Positions 5,688 to 11,987 of a stretch of DNA of 11,987 nt are shown piece after piece. A model generated the notes under the pieces. The model worked only from the letters and a program-made list of their open reading frames with translations. It searched no databases and was not told the DNA's origin. The stretch lies in the NCBI GenBank assembly GCA_024645065.1, contig JAHEGP010000077.1:1-11987 (forward strand), in the 5' to 3' direction. How positions within the stretch are numbered: the stretch's first letter is position 1; each line of letters opens with the position of its first letter. The stretch comes from Cellvibrionales bacterium. GTDB lineage: Bacteria > Pseudomonadota > Gammaproteobacteria > Pseudomonadales > JAHEGP01. The position numbers and the translations under genes are program-made.

Positions 5688-7160
5688 TTAAAGGTTCTCC
5701 TCCGCAAAAGCTGCCAGACGGCTGCGTTCGATGCCATTGACATGCATGACGCCGGCATGCTCGAAATTCTTGAAGCGTTCCACCAGGTAGGTCAGGCCCG
5801 AGGTAAGCGGGGTAATGTACTTGTTGTCGATCTGGGCGAGGTTGCCAAGGACTATTATCCGGGAGTTTGCCCCCACCCGGGTAATGATGGATTTGAGCTG
5901 GAATTGGCTCAGGCCCTGGGCCTCATCGATAATAATTATGGCATTATTGAAGGATCGACCACGCATGAAATTGAGCGACTTGAACTGGATGTTGGCTTTT
6001 TCCTTCACATAGTCAATGCTGCCAAATGGCGACTCGTCCCAGCCGTGCAAAATTTCCAGGTTGTCGTCAAAGGCAGCGAGCCAGGGCGCCATCTTTTCTT
6101 CTTCGGTGCCCGGCAAAAAGCCGATATCTTCAGCCATGGGTGGGGTGGAGCGCGCCACGATCAGTTTGTTGAAACGCTTGTCCTCGAGAATGGCTTGCAA
6201 TGCAAAGGCCAGCGCCAGCAGGGTTTTACCTGAACCGGCGGGGCCCGTCATCACGGTGATATCAATCGCTTCCTGTTGCAGCAGGTAAATTGCCATGGCC
6301 TGCTCCAGGTTTCGCGGGTGCAGGCCCCAGATGCTCTGGCGCAGCAGGCGGTCATGACTGAGATCGGTCAGCGTAAGGGTTTGATCGTCCAGGGCGCAGA
6401 CATGACCAACAAAGCCCTGCTCGTCGATTACAAACATATTGATATGGGCGTGGGGCAGGATATCGCGGGCGATAACGTGGAGGGTAGCGGCGCCGGCGGT
6501 GCTGGTTTCCACTGTCTTGACACGACTCCAGAAACTTCCGCAAACTTTCTCATAACCCCGGGATAGCAGGTCTATGTCGTCGAGCACCTTGTCCTTGCGG
6601 TAGTCCTCCACATGGTGCAGGCCGGAACCCTTGGCCTTCAGGCGCATATTGATATCCTTGGTCACCAGCACCACCGTGTGGTCGTGATGGGTGTGCTGTA
6701 ACTGCAGTGCAACGTTAATAATGCGATTGTCGTTGGCGTGGTCGGTGGTGGTGCACAGGTACGGTATGTCGCTGATGGTGGCCAGCCTCTGGTCCTGGAA
6801 AATGCTCAGGCTACCCGGGCGGGCTTCGTTTCCGCCAAGCGGAGGCGTAATGGGTACACCATCCTGGATTTGTTGTGGTGTGGCGTTAGCCATCACCTTG
6901 TCGATGGCGCCGATTGCGATTCGTGCTTCGCGGCTGACATCCTTGTCGGGCCGGTCCTTGATATGATCGAGCTCTTCCAGCACGGTCATGGGCAGCACCA
7001 CGCGGTGCTCCTTGAAAGCGTTCAAAGCCAGCGGATCATGGAGCAGTACATTGGTGTCGAGTATGAATATCTTGTTGTCGAGGGCTTCGCTGCGTGGGGG
7101 GTACGAAGCCATGGACTTGATATTACTGGCGTGCACGGCGGTCTCAGCCAATGACTTCAT
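5688..7160 (-). CDS. PIN domain-PhoH ATPase fusion (PhoH family protein, PhoH2/YlaK type)
   Basis: This 490-residue cytoplasmic protein joins a PIN-like nuclease domain to a PhoH P-loop ATPase. In PhoH2 proteins this pairing acts as an RNA helicase with RNase activity. The PIN domain (about 30-185) begins with IFILDTNVLL (31-40), giving Asp35 and Asn37. Further candidate metal ligands are Glu63/Glu64, Asp140/Asp144 and Asp169. The PhoH domain (about 280-490) has Walker A GPAGSGKT (306-313) and Walker B AIIIIDEAQ (407-415). Both active sites therefore look intact. The ATG at 7160 has GAGG 8 bases upstream (plus 7169-7172). The gene stands alone: it converges on the TRAP operon and diverges from fieF. 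No small upstream antitoxin-like gene (as in the mycobacterial phoAT-phoH2 pair) is visible. Confidence 0.95.
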   Translation of the reverse strand: MKSLAETAVHASNIKSMASYPPRSEALDNKIFILDTNVLLHDPLALNAFKEHRVVLPMTVLEELDHIKDRPDKDVSREARIAIGAIDKVMANATPQQIQDGVPITPPLGGNEARPGSLSIFQDQRLATISDIPYLCTTTDHANDNRIINVALQLQHTHHDHTVVLVTKDINMRLKAKGSGLHHVEDYRKDKVLDDIDLLSRGYEKVCGSFWSRVKTVETSTAGAATLHVIARDILPHAHINMFVIDEQGFVGHVCALDDQTLTLTDLSHDRLLRQSIWGLHPRNLEQAMAIYLLQQEAIDITVMTGPAGSGKTLLALAFALQAILEDKRFNKLIVARSTPPMAEDIGFLPGTEEEKMAPWLAAFDDNLEILHGWDESPFGSIDYVKEKANIQFKSLNFMRGRSFNNAIIIIDEAQGLSQFQLKSIITRVGANSRIIVLGNLAQIDNKYITPLTSGLTYLVERFKNFEHAGVMHVNGIERSRLAAFAEENL

Positions 7161-7316
7161 AGCTTAATCCTCGATGAATTGCTTGAATGCGAAGGGAGCG
7201 AGTGTCCTGGGCGGGCCAGAAGAGGGGAGTGCCAAACTTTTGCGTTAAGCTGTAGCATCAATATGGGATTGTCACCCGAAAGCCTGTACGCGATGTAACA
7301 ATACTGATTGCAGTCA

Positions 7317-7333
7317 CCGTTTTTGTCAAACGG
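7317..7333. repeat. Hairpin containing a consensus TTGACA upstream of the PhoH gene
   Basis: CCGTTT (7317-7322) and AAACGG (7328-7333) form a perfect 6-bp stem with a 5-base loop. On the minus strand the sequence includes a perfect TTGACA -35 box (7329 down to 7324). Candidate -10 boxes downstream are poor: CAGTAT (7306-7301) at spacing 17, or TATTGT (7303-7298) at spacing 20. It may be a promoter for the PhoH gene, with a leader of over 130 bases. Confidence 0.25.
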
Positions 7334-7356
7334 CGCTACAGGCCTCCTCGCGGTGT

Positions 7357-7384
7357 TTGAGCGCAGCCCTTTCCGTGGGACAAT
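7357..7384 (+). promoter_or_regulatory. Candidate promoter for fieF
   Basis: TTGAGC (7357-7362), a 16-base spacer and GACAAT (7379-7384) give four of six matches to each sigma-70 box, 37 bases before the fieF ATG. The placement is sensible but the match is modest. I see no clear metal-regulator operator around it. Confidence 0.3.
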
Positions 7385-7420
7385 AACAGGGACTATGGAA
7401 ACTGGCAGACAAGCGTTCGA

Positions 7421-8314
7421 ATGCACGACAATCTGAGCAGCAACGACAAAGGGCAGCTTCTGCGGCGGGCGAGCTACGCGTCGGTGCTTACCGCGGCGAC
7501 ACTGATTGCCGTCAAGCTAATAGCCTGGTCGATGACAGGCTCGGTCAGTATGCTGGCCTCGCTGGTCGACTCCCTCATGGACAGCTTCGCCTCGGTCATC
7601 AACCTGTTCGCAATTCGCTACTCGCTGCAGCCGCCAGACGCCGAGCACAGCTTCGGCCACGGCAAGGCAGAAGCCCTGGCTGGTCTTGCCCAATCGGTGT
7701 TTATTTTCAGCTCCGCCGGGTTCTTGCTGTTGAGGGCGATTGATCGTCTGCGTAACCCCCAGCCACTGGAGGCATTGGGGGTAGGGGTCGCGGTGATGAT
7801 TGTTGCGATTGCGCTGACCCTGCTGCTGCTGCTCTACCAGCGGCGCGTCATTCGCTCGACTGGTTCAACCGCCATCCGCGCTGATTCGCTGCACTACGCG
7901 TCCGACCTGCTGGCCAATGTCGCTGTCATCATGGCCTTGCTGGCCGCCTCCATTGGATGGGTCTGGGTCGATCCCGCATTGGCAATACTGGTGTCGCTAA
8001 CGATCGCCTATAGCGCCGTGGGTATCGGCTTCGATGCCACCCAGCAATTGCTGGACCATGAATTGCCGCTGGAGCAACAGCAAAAAATCCTTGCCATTGC
8101 CCAGCGCGACAAAAATGTCCATGGGGTGCATGGGCTTCGCACCCGGCAATCAGGCCAGATTCCCATCGTGCAGCTGCACCTGGAGCTCGATGACAACCTG
8201 CCATTGATTCTGGCACACGGTATAGCGGATCAAGTGGAGCAGGGGATACGGGCTGAATTCCCCGGGGCGCACGTAATTGTGCACCAGGATCCGGTCGGCC
8301 GTACCCGGGTCTAG
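7421..8314 (+). CDS. fieF: Cation diffusion facilitator, FieF (YiiP) type metal exporter
   Basis: This 297-residue protein is a close match in length and motifs to E. coli FieF/YiiP. That protein is a homodimeric inner-membrane antiporter that exports Zn(II), Fe(II) or related divalent metals in exchange for protons. Transport site A is complete: Asp50 and Asp54 in LVDSLMDS, and His158 and Asp162 in LHYASD. The site-B residues Asp73, His76 and His80 lie in PPDAEHSFGHGKAE. Cytoplasmic-domain metal ligands are preserved at His237 (HGLRTRQSG), His253 (QLHLE), His266 and His288/Asp290 (VIVHQD). Six membrane helices occupy about residues 15-200, and the ferredoxin-like domain follows. The start at 7421 has only a weak ribosome site. 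Its stop overlaps that of the convergent methyltransferase gene. Substrate preference among metals cannot be told from sequence alone. Confidence 0.95.
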   Translation: MHDNLSSNDKGQLLRRASYASVLTAATLIAVKLIAWSMTGSVSMLASLVDSLMDSFASVINLFAIRYSLQPPDAEHSFGHGKAEALAGLAQSVFIFSSAGFLLLRAIDRLRNPQPLEALGVGVAVMIVAIALTLLLLLYQRRVIRSTGSTAIRADSLHYASDLLANVAVIMALLAASIGWVWVDPALAILVSLTIAYSAVGIGFDATQQLLDHELPLEQQQKILAIAQRDKNVHGVHGLRTRQSGQIPIVQLHLELDDNLPLILAHGIADQVEQGIRAEFPGAHVIVHQDPVGRTRV

Positions 8315-8943
8315 TCTTTGGTCAGGAAAATGATATCGTCGTCCACAAACTCCAGTCTTGCGCCAAACCGGTGGGCCAACCACCGCATGGTTGATCGACT
8401 GTAAAAGGCAATGTGGGTCGGGTCGCGAATATAGTGCCAGCTAGCAAAGCGGGTCGGGTTGATGACCAGCTTGGTCATGAGGGCGAGCGTGCCGCCCCTG
8501 GCAAGTAACTGCCAAAGCACGCGGATCTCCCTGTCCGGGTGTGCCAGATGCTCGATCACCTCGGTGGCGCAGATAAAGTCGTAACTGCCGTGGAGCGCTG
8601 TGGTGTCGGGGTAATAGTAAAGGTCGTACAGCGCCACCGGCAATCCCTTGCTGCCCAGTATGTCTGCCAACGCCGGGCCGTGGCCACAGCCAAAATCCAG
8701 GCCCCGGCTGCCCGCTGCTAACCGTTTACCCAGCGGTTCTGCCAGGCGCCCCAGAAAGCGTCGGTAACCAGGGTCATCTGTGCTGTTTTGGTGCTTATCG
8801 TACTCGGCTTTTTCGGCTCCCGGGTCCAGGTGATAGCGGGCGGGCACATAAACCAGGTGGCACCGGGGGCATTGCAGGTAGCGGCGCCTGCTATCGCTAT
8901 GGTATTCGACGCTGTCGCTGTCATGGCAAAGTGGGCATGTCAT
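8311..8943 (-). CDS. Class I SAM-dependent methyltransferase with N-terminal zinc ribbon
   Basis: The 210-residue product has a zinc-ribbon head (CPLC at 3-6 and CPRC at 25-28) followed by a class I methyltransferase fold. Motif I, the SAM-binding glycine loop, is GLDFGCGHGP (81-90). The post-I acidic residue is probably Asp107, and motif IV-like DFICATEVIEHL (122-133) is clear. A later segment, WHYIRDPTHIAFYS (169-182), resembles a block I recall from small uncharacterised bacterial methyltransferases. The methyl acceptor is unknown. The start at 8943 lies 15 bases after the stop of the SMR efflux gene, without a strong ribosome site of its own, so the two are probably co-transcribed and translationally coupled. 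The 3' end overlaps fieF by 4 bases in convergent orientation. Confidence 0.85.
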   Translation of the reverse strand: MTCPLCHDSDSVEYHSDSRRRYLQCPRCHLVYVPARYHLDPGAEKAEYDKHQNSTDDPGYRRFLGRLAEPLGKRLAAGSRGLDFGCGHGPALADILGSKGLPVALYDLYYYPDTTALHGSYDFICATEVIEHLAHPDREIRVLWQLLARGGTLALMTKLVINPTRFASWHYIRDPTHIAFYSRSTMRWLAHRFGARLEFVDDDIIFLTKD

Positions 8944-8958
8944 CCAGCTGCAAGGGCC

Positions 8959-9279
8959 TCAGGCATAGTTGAGCCCGGCGACGCCGGCGACGACCAGTCC
9001 CAGGCACAGCAGTTTGAGCGGCGTGACGCTATCGTTAAACCAGATGATGCCGATAACCGCGACCAGTGCGGTACCGCTGCCTGCCCAAACCGCATAGGCA
9101 ACACTCAAGTCGATTTTTTTCAGTGCCAGGGTAAAGGCGTAAAATGAGAGGCCGTAGAACACCAATATCAGCACACTGGGTAGCAGGCGACTGAAACCAT
9201 CCGACAGTTTCATACTGGTGGTGCCGGCCACTTCCAGAACAATGGATACGGCGAGGTAAAGCCATGCTGGCTGATTCAT
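8959..9279 (-). CDS. Small multidrug resistance (SMR) family transporter, EmrE/QacE-like
   Basis: The 106-residue inner-membrane protein has the four helices of an SMR proton-coupled exporter. The essential membrane-buried glutamate is Glu16 (LEVAGTTSMKLSDGF, 15-29). The helix-2 Tyr42 and helix-3 Trp65 in AYAVWAGSGTALV (61-73) match the aromatic residues that line the EmrE substrate site. This pattern points to the multidrug (Qac) branch rather than the guanidinium (Gdx/SugE) branch, though that is not proven here. The ATG at 9279 has AAAGGA 7 bases upstream (plus 9287-9292). It is the first gene of a likely two-gene unit with the methyltransferase and diverges from tmcA over 122 bases. Confidence 0.93.
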   Translation of the reverse strand: MNQPAWLYLAVSIVLEVAGTTSMKLSDGFSRLLPSVLILVFYGLSFYAFTLALKKIDLSVAYAVWAGSGTALVAVIGIIWFNDSVTPLKLLCLGLVVAGVAGLNYA

Positions 9280-9315
9280 TCGGGGATCCTTTGGCTAAGT
9301 GATGTCCGGAAACGC

Positions 9316-9344
9316 ATTGTCAGCCTTGCCGGCGCGCGCGTCTA
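9316..9344 (-). promoter_or_regulatory. Candidate promoter for the SMR-methyltransferase unit
   Basis: On the minus strand TAGACG (9344-9339), a 17-base spacer and GACAAT (9321-9316) give four of six matches to each sigma-70 box. A transcript would start about 30 bases before the SMR ATG. The match is modest but well placed. Confidence 0.35.
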
Positions 9345-9365
9345 CTGCCCCCATGCGCAACGCAG

Positions 9366-9371
9366 TACAAT
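9366..9371 (+). promoter_or_regulatory. Candidate -10 box for tmcA
   Basis: TACAAT matches five of six -10 positions and lies 30 bases before the tmcA ATG. No acceptable -35 is found at 16-18 bases upstream. Confidence 0.22.
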
Positions 9372-9401
9372 CTTCGGATTGATTATCGATGGAATCCGGG
9401 T

Positions 9402-11585
9402 ATGCCCGTTCGACCTGAATATTTTGGATGCTGGCTCGAGGATCTGGCAGCAAACGCGAGCCAGCGTCGCGGACGTTATCTGGTGGCGCTGTCTGGCGAG
9501 CGCAACTGGAGCCTGGAATTGGCTCGATCCACCCCTTTGCTCGATACGCCTGATACGCTCTGGATAGGCGAGGAGACACTGGAATACCGATGGCATAAAA
9601 CCCCGGGCGCGGTGCTTTCCCTGCTGGGTTCAGAGACGGGGAATATCGTCTACGATGCCTGGTCCGGCTTGCACCCGAACGGCTTCGGTGCCATCGCCGG
9701 CACCCTGCGCGCCGGTGGCCTGATGGTTTTGCTGGCCCCCGAACTGGATGCCTGGTCGACATACCAGGACCCGGATTACCGGCGGGTGTCGGTGGAGGGC
9801 TTTGAGTCGACACCCCCGTTCCTGTTTTTGCAGCACCTGAGTGAAGCCCTGCTGTGCGATGAGCATGCAATCCTTGTGCGCCAGGGCGAAGCGCTGCCGC
9901 CGTTACCTAAGGTCGAGCATGCGCCTGCCAAAGCAATTGCCGACCCCAATTGCCGCAGCCACGATCAACTGCAAGCCGTGGAGGCGATAGAGCATGTGGT
10001 TCGCGGGCATCGCGATCGGCCCCTGGTGTTGAGGTCTGACCGCGGTCGCGGCAAGAGCGCGGCGCTGGGTATTGCGGCCGCTCGTTTGCTGCGCGCTGAA
10101 CTTGAAACCATTATCCTTACGGCGCCCCTTGCCAGCAATGTGGTTGCGGTATTGCGGCACGCGGCGGAATTGCTTGAGGGGTCCAGGCAGCAGCACAATA
10201 CCTTATTCTGGCGCGATTGCAGTCTGCGGTATTTGCCGCCTGACGAGTTGCTGCGTGCTACGCCGCCAGCGCGACTGTTGCTGGTGGATGAGGCCGCGGG
10301 CATTCCGTTGCCGCTATTGAGCCGCATACTGGACCACTACCATCGGGTGGTTTTTACCACCACGGTTCACGGCTACGAGGGCACTGGCCAGGGCTTTGCC
10401 ATTCGCTTCTCCGGGGAGCTGAACCGGCGCCAACCGCAGTGGCGTTCGCTGGTGCTGCAGCAGCCGATTCGCTGGGCTGAGAACGACCCGTTGGAGGCAA
10501 CCGTCAACTCAATGTTGCTGCTGGCGGCCGAGCCCTCGCCGGCAGCCGGCCTCAGCGGCGCGATGATCGAGCAGCCGACGATCGAATGGCTGGACAGGCG
10601 CCAGCTGTTGACAATGCCTGGCATACTGTCGCAGCTGGTGGGTTTGCTGGTTAACGCTCATTACCGCACCAGCCCGGACGATGTGCGGATATTGCTGGAT
10701 GCTGCCAATATCCGCGTCCTGGTCGCTCGTATGGGCGGTGTCGTTACCGGGGTGGTGATGGTTGCGCGGGAAGGCAAATTGCCGGCCGAGCTTGCTGGCG
10801 CCATCCGCCAGGGGCGGCGCAGGCCCCGGGGCCATCTCTTGCCCCAGGCGGTGTGGGCACATACAGGGTGCCCTGAATTACTGTGCAAAACGGTCTGGCG
10901 GGTGGTGCGAATTGCGGTGCATCCCGCCCTGCAGCGACGCGGCCTGGGTCATCGCCTGCTGTGGCAACTTCGCCAGTCTGCATTGCAGCAGGGAGTGAAT
11001 TACCTGGGGTCCAGCTTCGCATGCAGCAGCGACCTGGTGAGTTTTTGGCACAAGGCCAACTATGTTCCGGTAGCGATGGGTGTGCGCCGGGATGCCTCCA
11101 GCGGTAGCCACTCGCTGCTGGTTTTGCAGGGCCTCGATAGCTGCGAGCAACGAGGGATTGAGCAGGAGCGGCAGCGCTTTGCCGATACCTTCGCGGCTGC
11201 ACTGAACTCATCGCTGCAGCAGCTCGAAACCGATATTGTCGCGGCCTTGCTGCATGCCATGGCAGCGTCATCGTATTCGCTGCAATCACGCGACCATGGT
11301 GACCTGACAGACTTTGTCAACGGTGCCAGAACCTACGAACATTGCCATTTTGCCCTGCGCAGGGCAGCGCTGAACGTTTTGTCCGATCCCACTCAGGGCT
11401 CCGGCTTGAGTGAACTGCAACGCGCTGTACTGATCGCCAGGGTTTTACAACAGCAGCCGCTGTCGGCGGTGGCAAAGCGTTATCACCTGCGGGGTAAATC
11501 CGCTCTGCTGGACATCTTGCGTGCTGCCTTTGCCTCTGGCCTGAAACCCGGTGCCGGGCAGACCGCTGATCCATCCGCTAGCTAG
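9402..11585 (+). CDS. tmcA: tRNA(Met) cytidine acetyltransferase TmcA
   Basis: This 727-residue cytoplasmic enzyme makes N4-acetylcytidine at the wobble base of elongator tRNA(Met), using acetyl-CoA and ATP or GTP, which guards against misreading of AUA. Domains appear in the expected order. An N-terminal DUF1726-type region (about 1-170) comes first. Next is an RNA-helicase-like ATPase with Walker A SDRGRGKSA (212-220) and Walker B LLLVDEAAGIPLP (292-304). A GNAT acetyltransferase domain follows, with the CoA loop VHPALQRRGLGHRL (506-519). A C-terminal tRNA-binding helical region (about 580-715) ends the protein. Length is slightly above that of E. coli TmcA (about 670). The ATG at 9402 is the start; its ribosome site is weak. 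It is a single-gene unit, divergent from the SMR gene. Confidence 0.95.
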   Translation: MPVRPEYFGCWLEDLAANASQRRGRYLVALSGERNWSLELARSTPLLDTPDTLWIGEETLEYRWHKTPGAVLSLLGSETGNIVYDAWSGLHPNGFGAIAGTLRAGGLMVLLAPELDAWSTYQDPDYRRVSVEGFESTPPFLFLQHLSEALLCDEHAILVRQGEALPPLPKVEHAPAKAIADPNCRSHDQLQAVEAIEHVVRGHRDRPLVLRSDRGRGKSAALGIAAARLLRAELETIILTAPLASNVVAVLRHAAELLEGSRQQHNTLFWRDCSLRYLPPDELLRATPPARLLLVDEAAGIPLPLLSRILDHYHRVVFTTTVHGYEGTGQGFAIRFSGELNRRQPQWRSLVLQQPIRWAENDPLEATVNSMLLLAAEPSPAAGLSGAMIEQPTIEWLDRRQLLTMPGILSQLVGLLVNAHYRTSPDDVRILLDAANIRVLVARMGGVVTGVVMVAREGKLPAELAGAIRQGRRRPRGHLLPQAVWAHTGCPELLCKTVWRVVRIAVHPALQRRGLGHRLLWQLRQSALQQGVNYLGSSFACSSDLVSFWHKANYVPVAMGVRRDASSGSHSLLVLQGLDSCEQRGIEQERQRFADTFAAALNSSLQQLETDIVAALLHAMAASSYSLQSRDHGDLTDFVNGARTYEHCHFALRRAALNVLSDPTQGSGLSELQRAVLIARVLQQQPLSAVAKRYHLRGKSALLDILRAAFASGLKPGAGQTADPSAS

Positions 11586-11606
11586 CGCGGTCGCGCTGTT
11601 TGAGGC

Positions 11607-11644
11607 CAGGCTTGCCATTTGCCAGGCAAAATTGCCAAAGCCTG
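11607..11644. repeat. Nested inverted repeats downstream of tmcA
   Basis: CAGGCTT (11607-11613) and AAGCCTG (11638-11644) are perfect 7-base inverted arms. Between them TTTGCC-A-GGCAAA (11618-11630) is a second, tighter palindrome. No T-run follows, so this is not a standard intrinsic terminator, although a weak hairpin role for tmcA 3'-end formation is possible. The inner palindrome looks more like a protein-binding site than an RNA stem, because its loop is a single base unless the pairing frays. Confidence 0.4.
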
Positions 11645-11647
11645 TGC

Positions 11648-11675
11648 TTGGCTGGCGCCGGCAAGACCCTACAAT
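11648..11675 (+). promoter_or_regulatory. Candidate promoter for the DUF4124 gene
   Basis: TTGGCT (11648-11653; four of six), a 16-base spacer and TACAAT (11670-11675; five of six) form the best promoter-like pair in the window. Transcription would start near 11682, giving a leader of about 50 bases that opens with the hairpin at 11684-11703. Confidence 0.45.
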
Positions 11676-11683
11676 GGCAAATA

Positions 11684-11703
11684 CTGAAGCATGGATGCTT
11701 CAG
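11684..11703 (+). promoter_or_regulatory. Perfect 8-bp stem-loop at the predicted mRNA 5' end
   Basis: CTGAAGCA (11684-11691) and TGCTTCAG (11696-11703) pair perfectly around a TGGA loop. The stem lies just after the predicted transcription start and before the ribosome site (AGGGAG, 11718-11723). No T-run follows, so it is not an intrinsic terminator. A 5'-end stem of this kind can protect mRNA from decay; that role is inferred. Confidence 0.45.
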
Positions 11704-11732
11704 CCACGATTGGCCACAGGGAGCGTAGCCAC

Positions 11733-11987
11733 ATGCATTGCCGATTTCTTGGATTACTCAGCGTTTGTTTCTTGTCACTCGCCACATCCGCCGCTGCTGG
11801 TGAGATTTTCAAATGGGTGGATAAACGGGGCCTGACCCATTATGCCGACCGACCTCCGATTGATGACAAAGCCGTCTCACTGCAGCAGCGTCACTTGCCG
11901 CGACTGAACTTCGAGCAGCCCATGCCGCAAATGGCGCCGCTCAAGACTCGCCGCAAGCGAGCTCACCCCCGACCCGCGGCCAAAGCC
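11733..11987 (+). CDS. DUF4124 domain-containing secreted protein (truncated at window end)
   Basis: The visible 85 residues start with a Sec signal peptide (hydrophobic stretch at about 5-20, then ATSAAAG, with cleavage probably near residue 22 or 23). The short DUF4124 domain follows: EIFKWVDKRGLTHYADRPP (24-42), matching the family pattern of an exported protein with a Y/FKWxDxxGxxHYxDxPP core. The tail then becomes rich in Arg, Lys and Pro (from about 66). The function of DUF4124 is unknown; members are small periplasmic or envelope proteins common in gammaproteobacteria. The ATG at 11733 has AGGGAG 9 bases upstream. The reading frame stays open to the window edge, so the C-terminus is not seen. 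Confidence 0.88.
   Translation, partial: MHCRFLGLLSVCFLSLATSAAAGEIFKWVDKRGLTHYADRPPIDDKAVSLQQRHLPRLNFEQPMPQMAPLKTRRKRAHPRPAAKA

Noticed and set aside
5670..6233. 187-codon plus-strand frame opposite the PhoH gene, near the orphan TATAAT
   Set aside because: It is antisense to the conserved ATPase domain, including Walker A and B; the TATAAT has no -35, and no ribosome site or motif supports a protein.
9295..9870. 191-codon minus-strand frame over the tmcA 5' region
   Set aside because: It is antisense to the conserved TmcA N-terminal domain; the product is rich in Arg, Pro, Ser and Ala without a motif.
10744..11289. 181-codon minus-strand frame inside tmcA
   Set aside because: It lies opposite the GNAT domain of TmcA and has the composition typical of a shadow frame in GC-rich DNA.
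1..11987. A defence system, mobile element, CRISPR array or biosynthetic cluster
   Set aside because: I looked for transposase, integrase, phage, Cas, toxin-antitoxin and synthase signatures and for regular repeats on both strands and found none; every long gene fits a known housekeeping or transport family.

Overview
The window looks like an ordinary chromosomal stretch from a moderately GC-rich gammaproteobacterium, probably marine or another free-living heterotroph. This is inferred from gene content: a tRNA(Met) cytidine acetyltransferase (TmcA), a FieF-type cation exporter, a PIN-PhoH fusion ATPase and a four-gene TRAP transporter of the TatT/TatP kind. I did not find a clear new multi-gene system. 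No rRNA, tRNA, CRISPR array, insertion sequence or phage gene was recognised. Gene packing is tight, with no obvious compositional break.

Layout. The left edge holds the first 80 codons of a zinc-dependent alcohol dehydrogenase on the minus strand. A 364-base gap with a nested inverted repeat follows. Then come two plus-strand nucleotide-metabolism genes: a LOG-family phosphoribohydrolase (605-1276) and a zinc-ribbon Nudix hydrolase (1336-1818). A GC-rich hairpin followed by T residues at 1870-1890 may end that unit. The same hairpin contains a TATACT hexamer that may start the next one.

The next unit (1912-5573) is a compact TRAP operon. It encodes a TatT lipoprotein, a periplasmic solute receptor, a small 4-helix permease and a large multi-spanning permease. 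The genes are spaced by 14 bp, 4 bp and a 4-bp overlap. TatT would sit on the outer membrane, the receptor would carry solute in the periplasm, and the QM permease would move it inward using an ion gradient. The receptor has Trp where most of the family has the carboxylate-binding Arg, which suggests an atypical, perhaps non-carboxylate, ligand.

A PIN-PhoH gene (5688-7160, minus) converges on the TRAP operon and diverges from fieF (7421-8314, plus). fieF ends nose to nose with a zinc-ribbon SAM methyltransferase (8311-8943, minus), sharing a CTAG for both stops. The methyltransferase lies 15 bp downstream of an SMR efflux gene (8959-9279, minus), probably as one transcript. The SMR gene diverges from tmcA (9402-11585, plus). 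At the right edge a DUF4124 secreted protein begins (11733, truncated by the window). It is preceded by a promoter-like pair and a perfect 8-bp hairpin predicted at the very 5' end of its mRNA.
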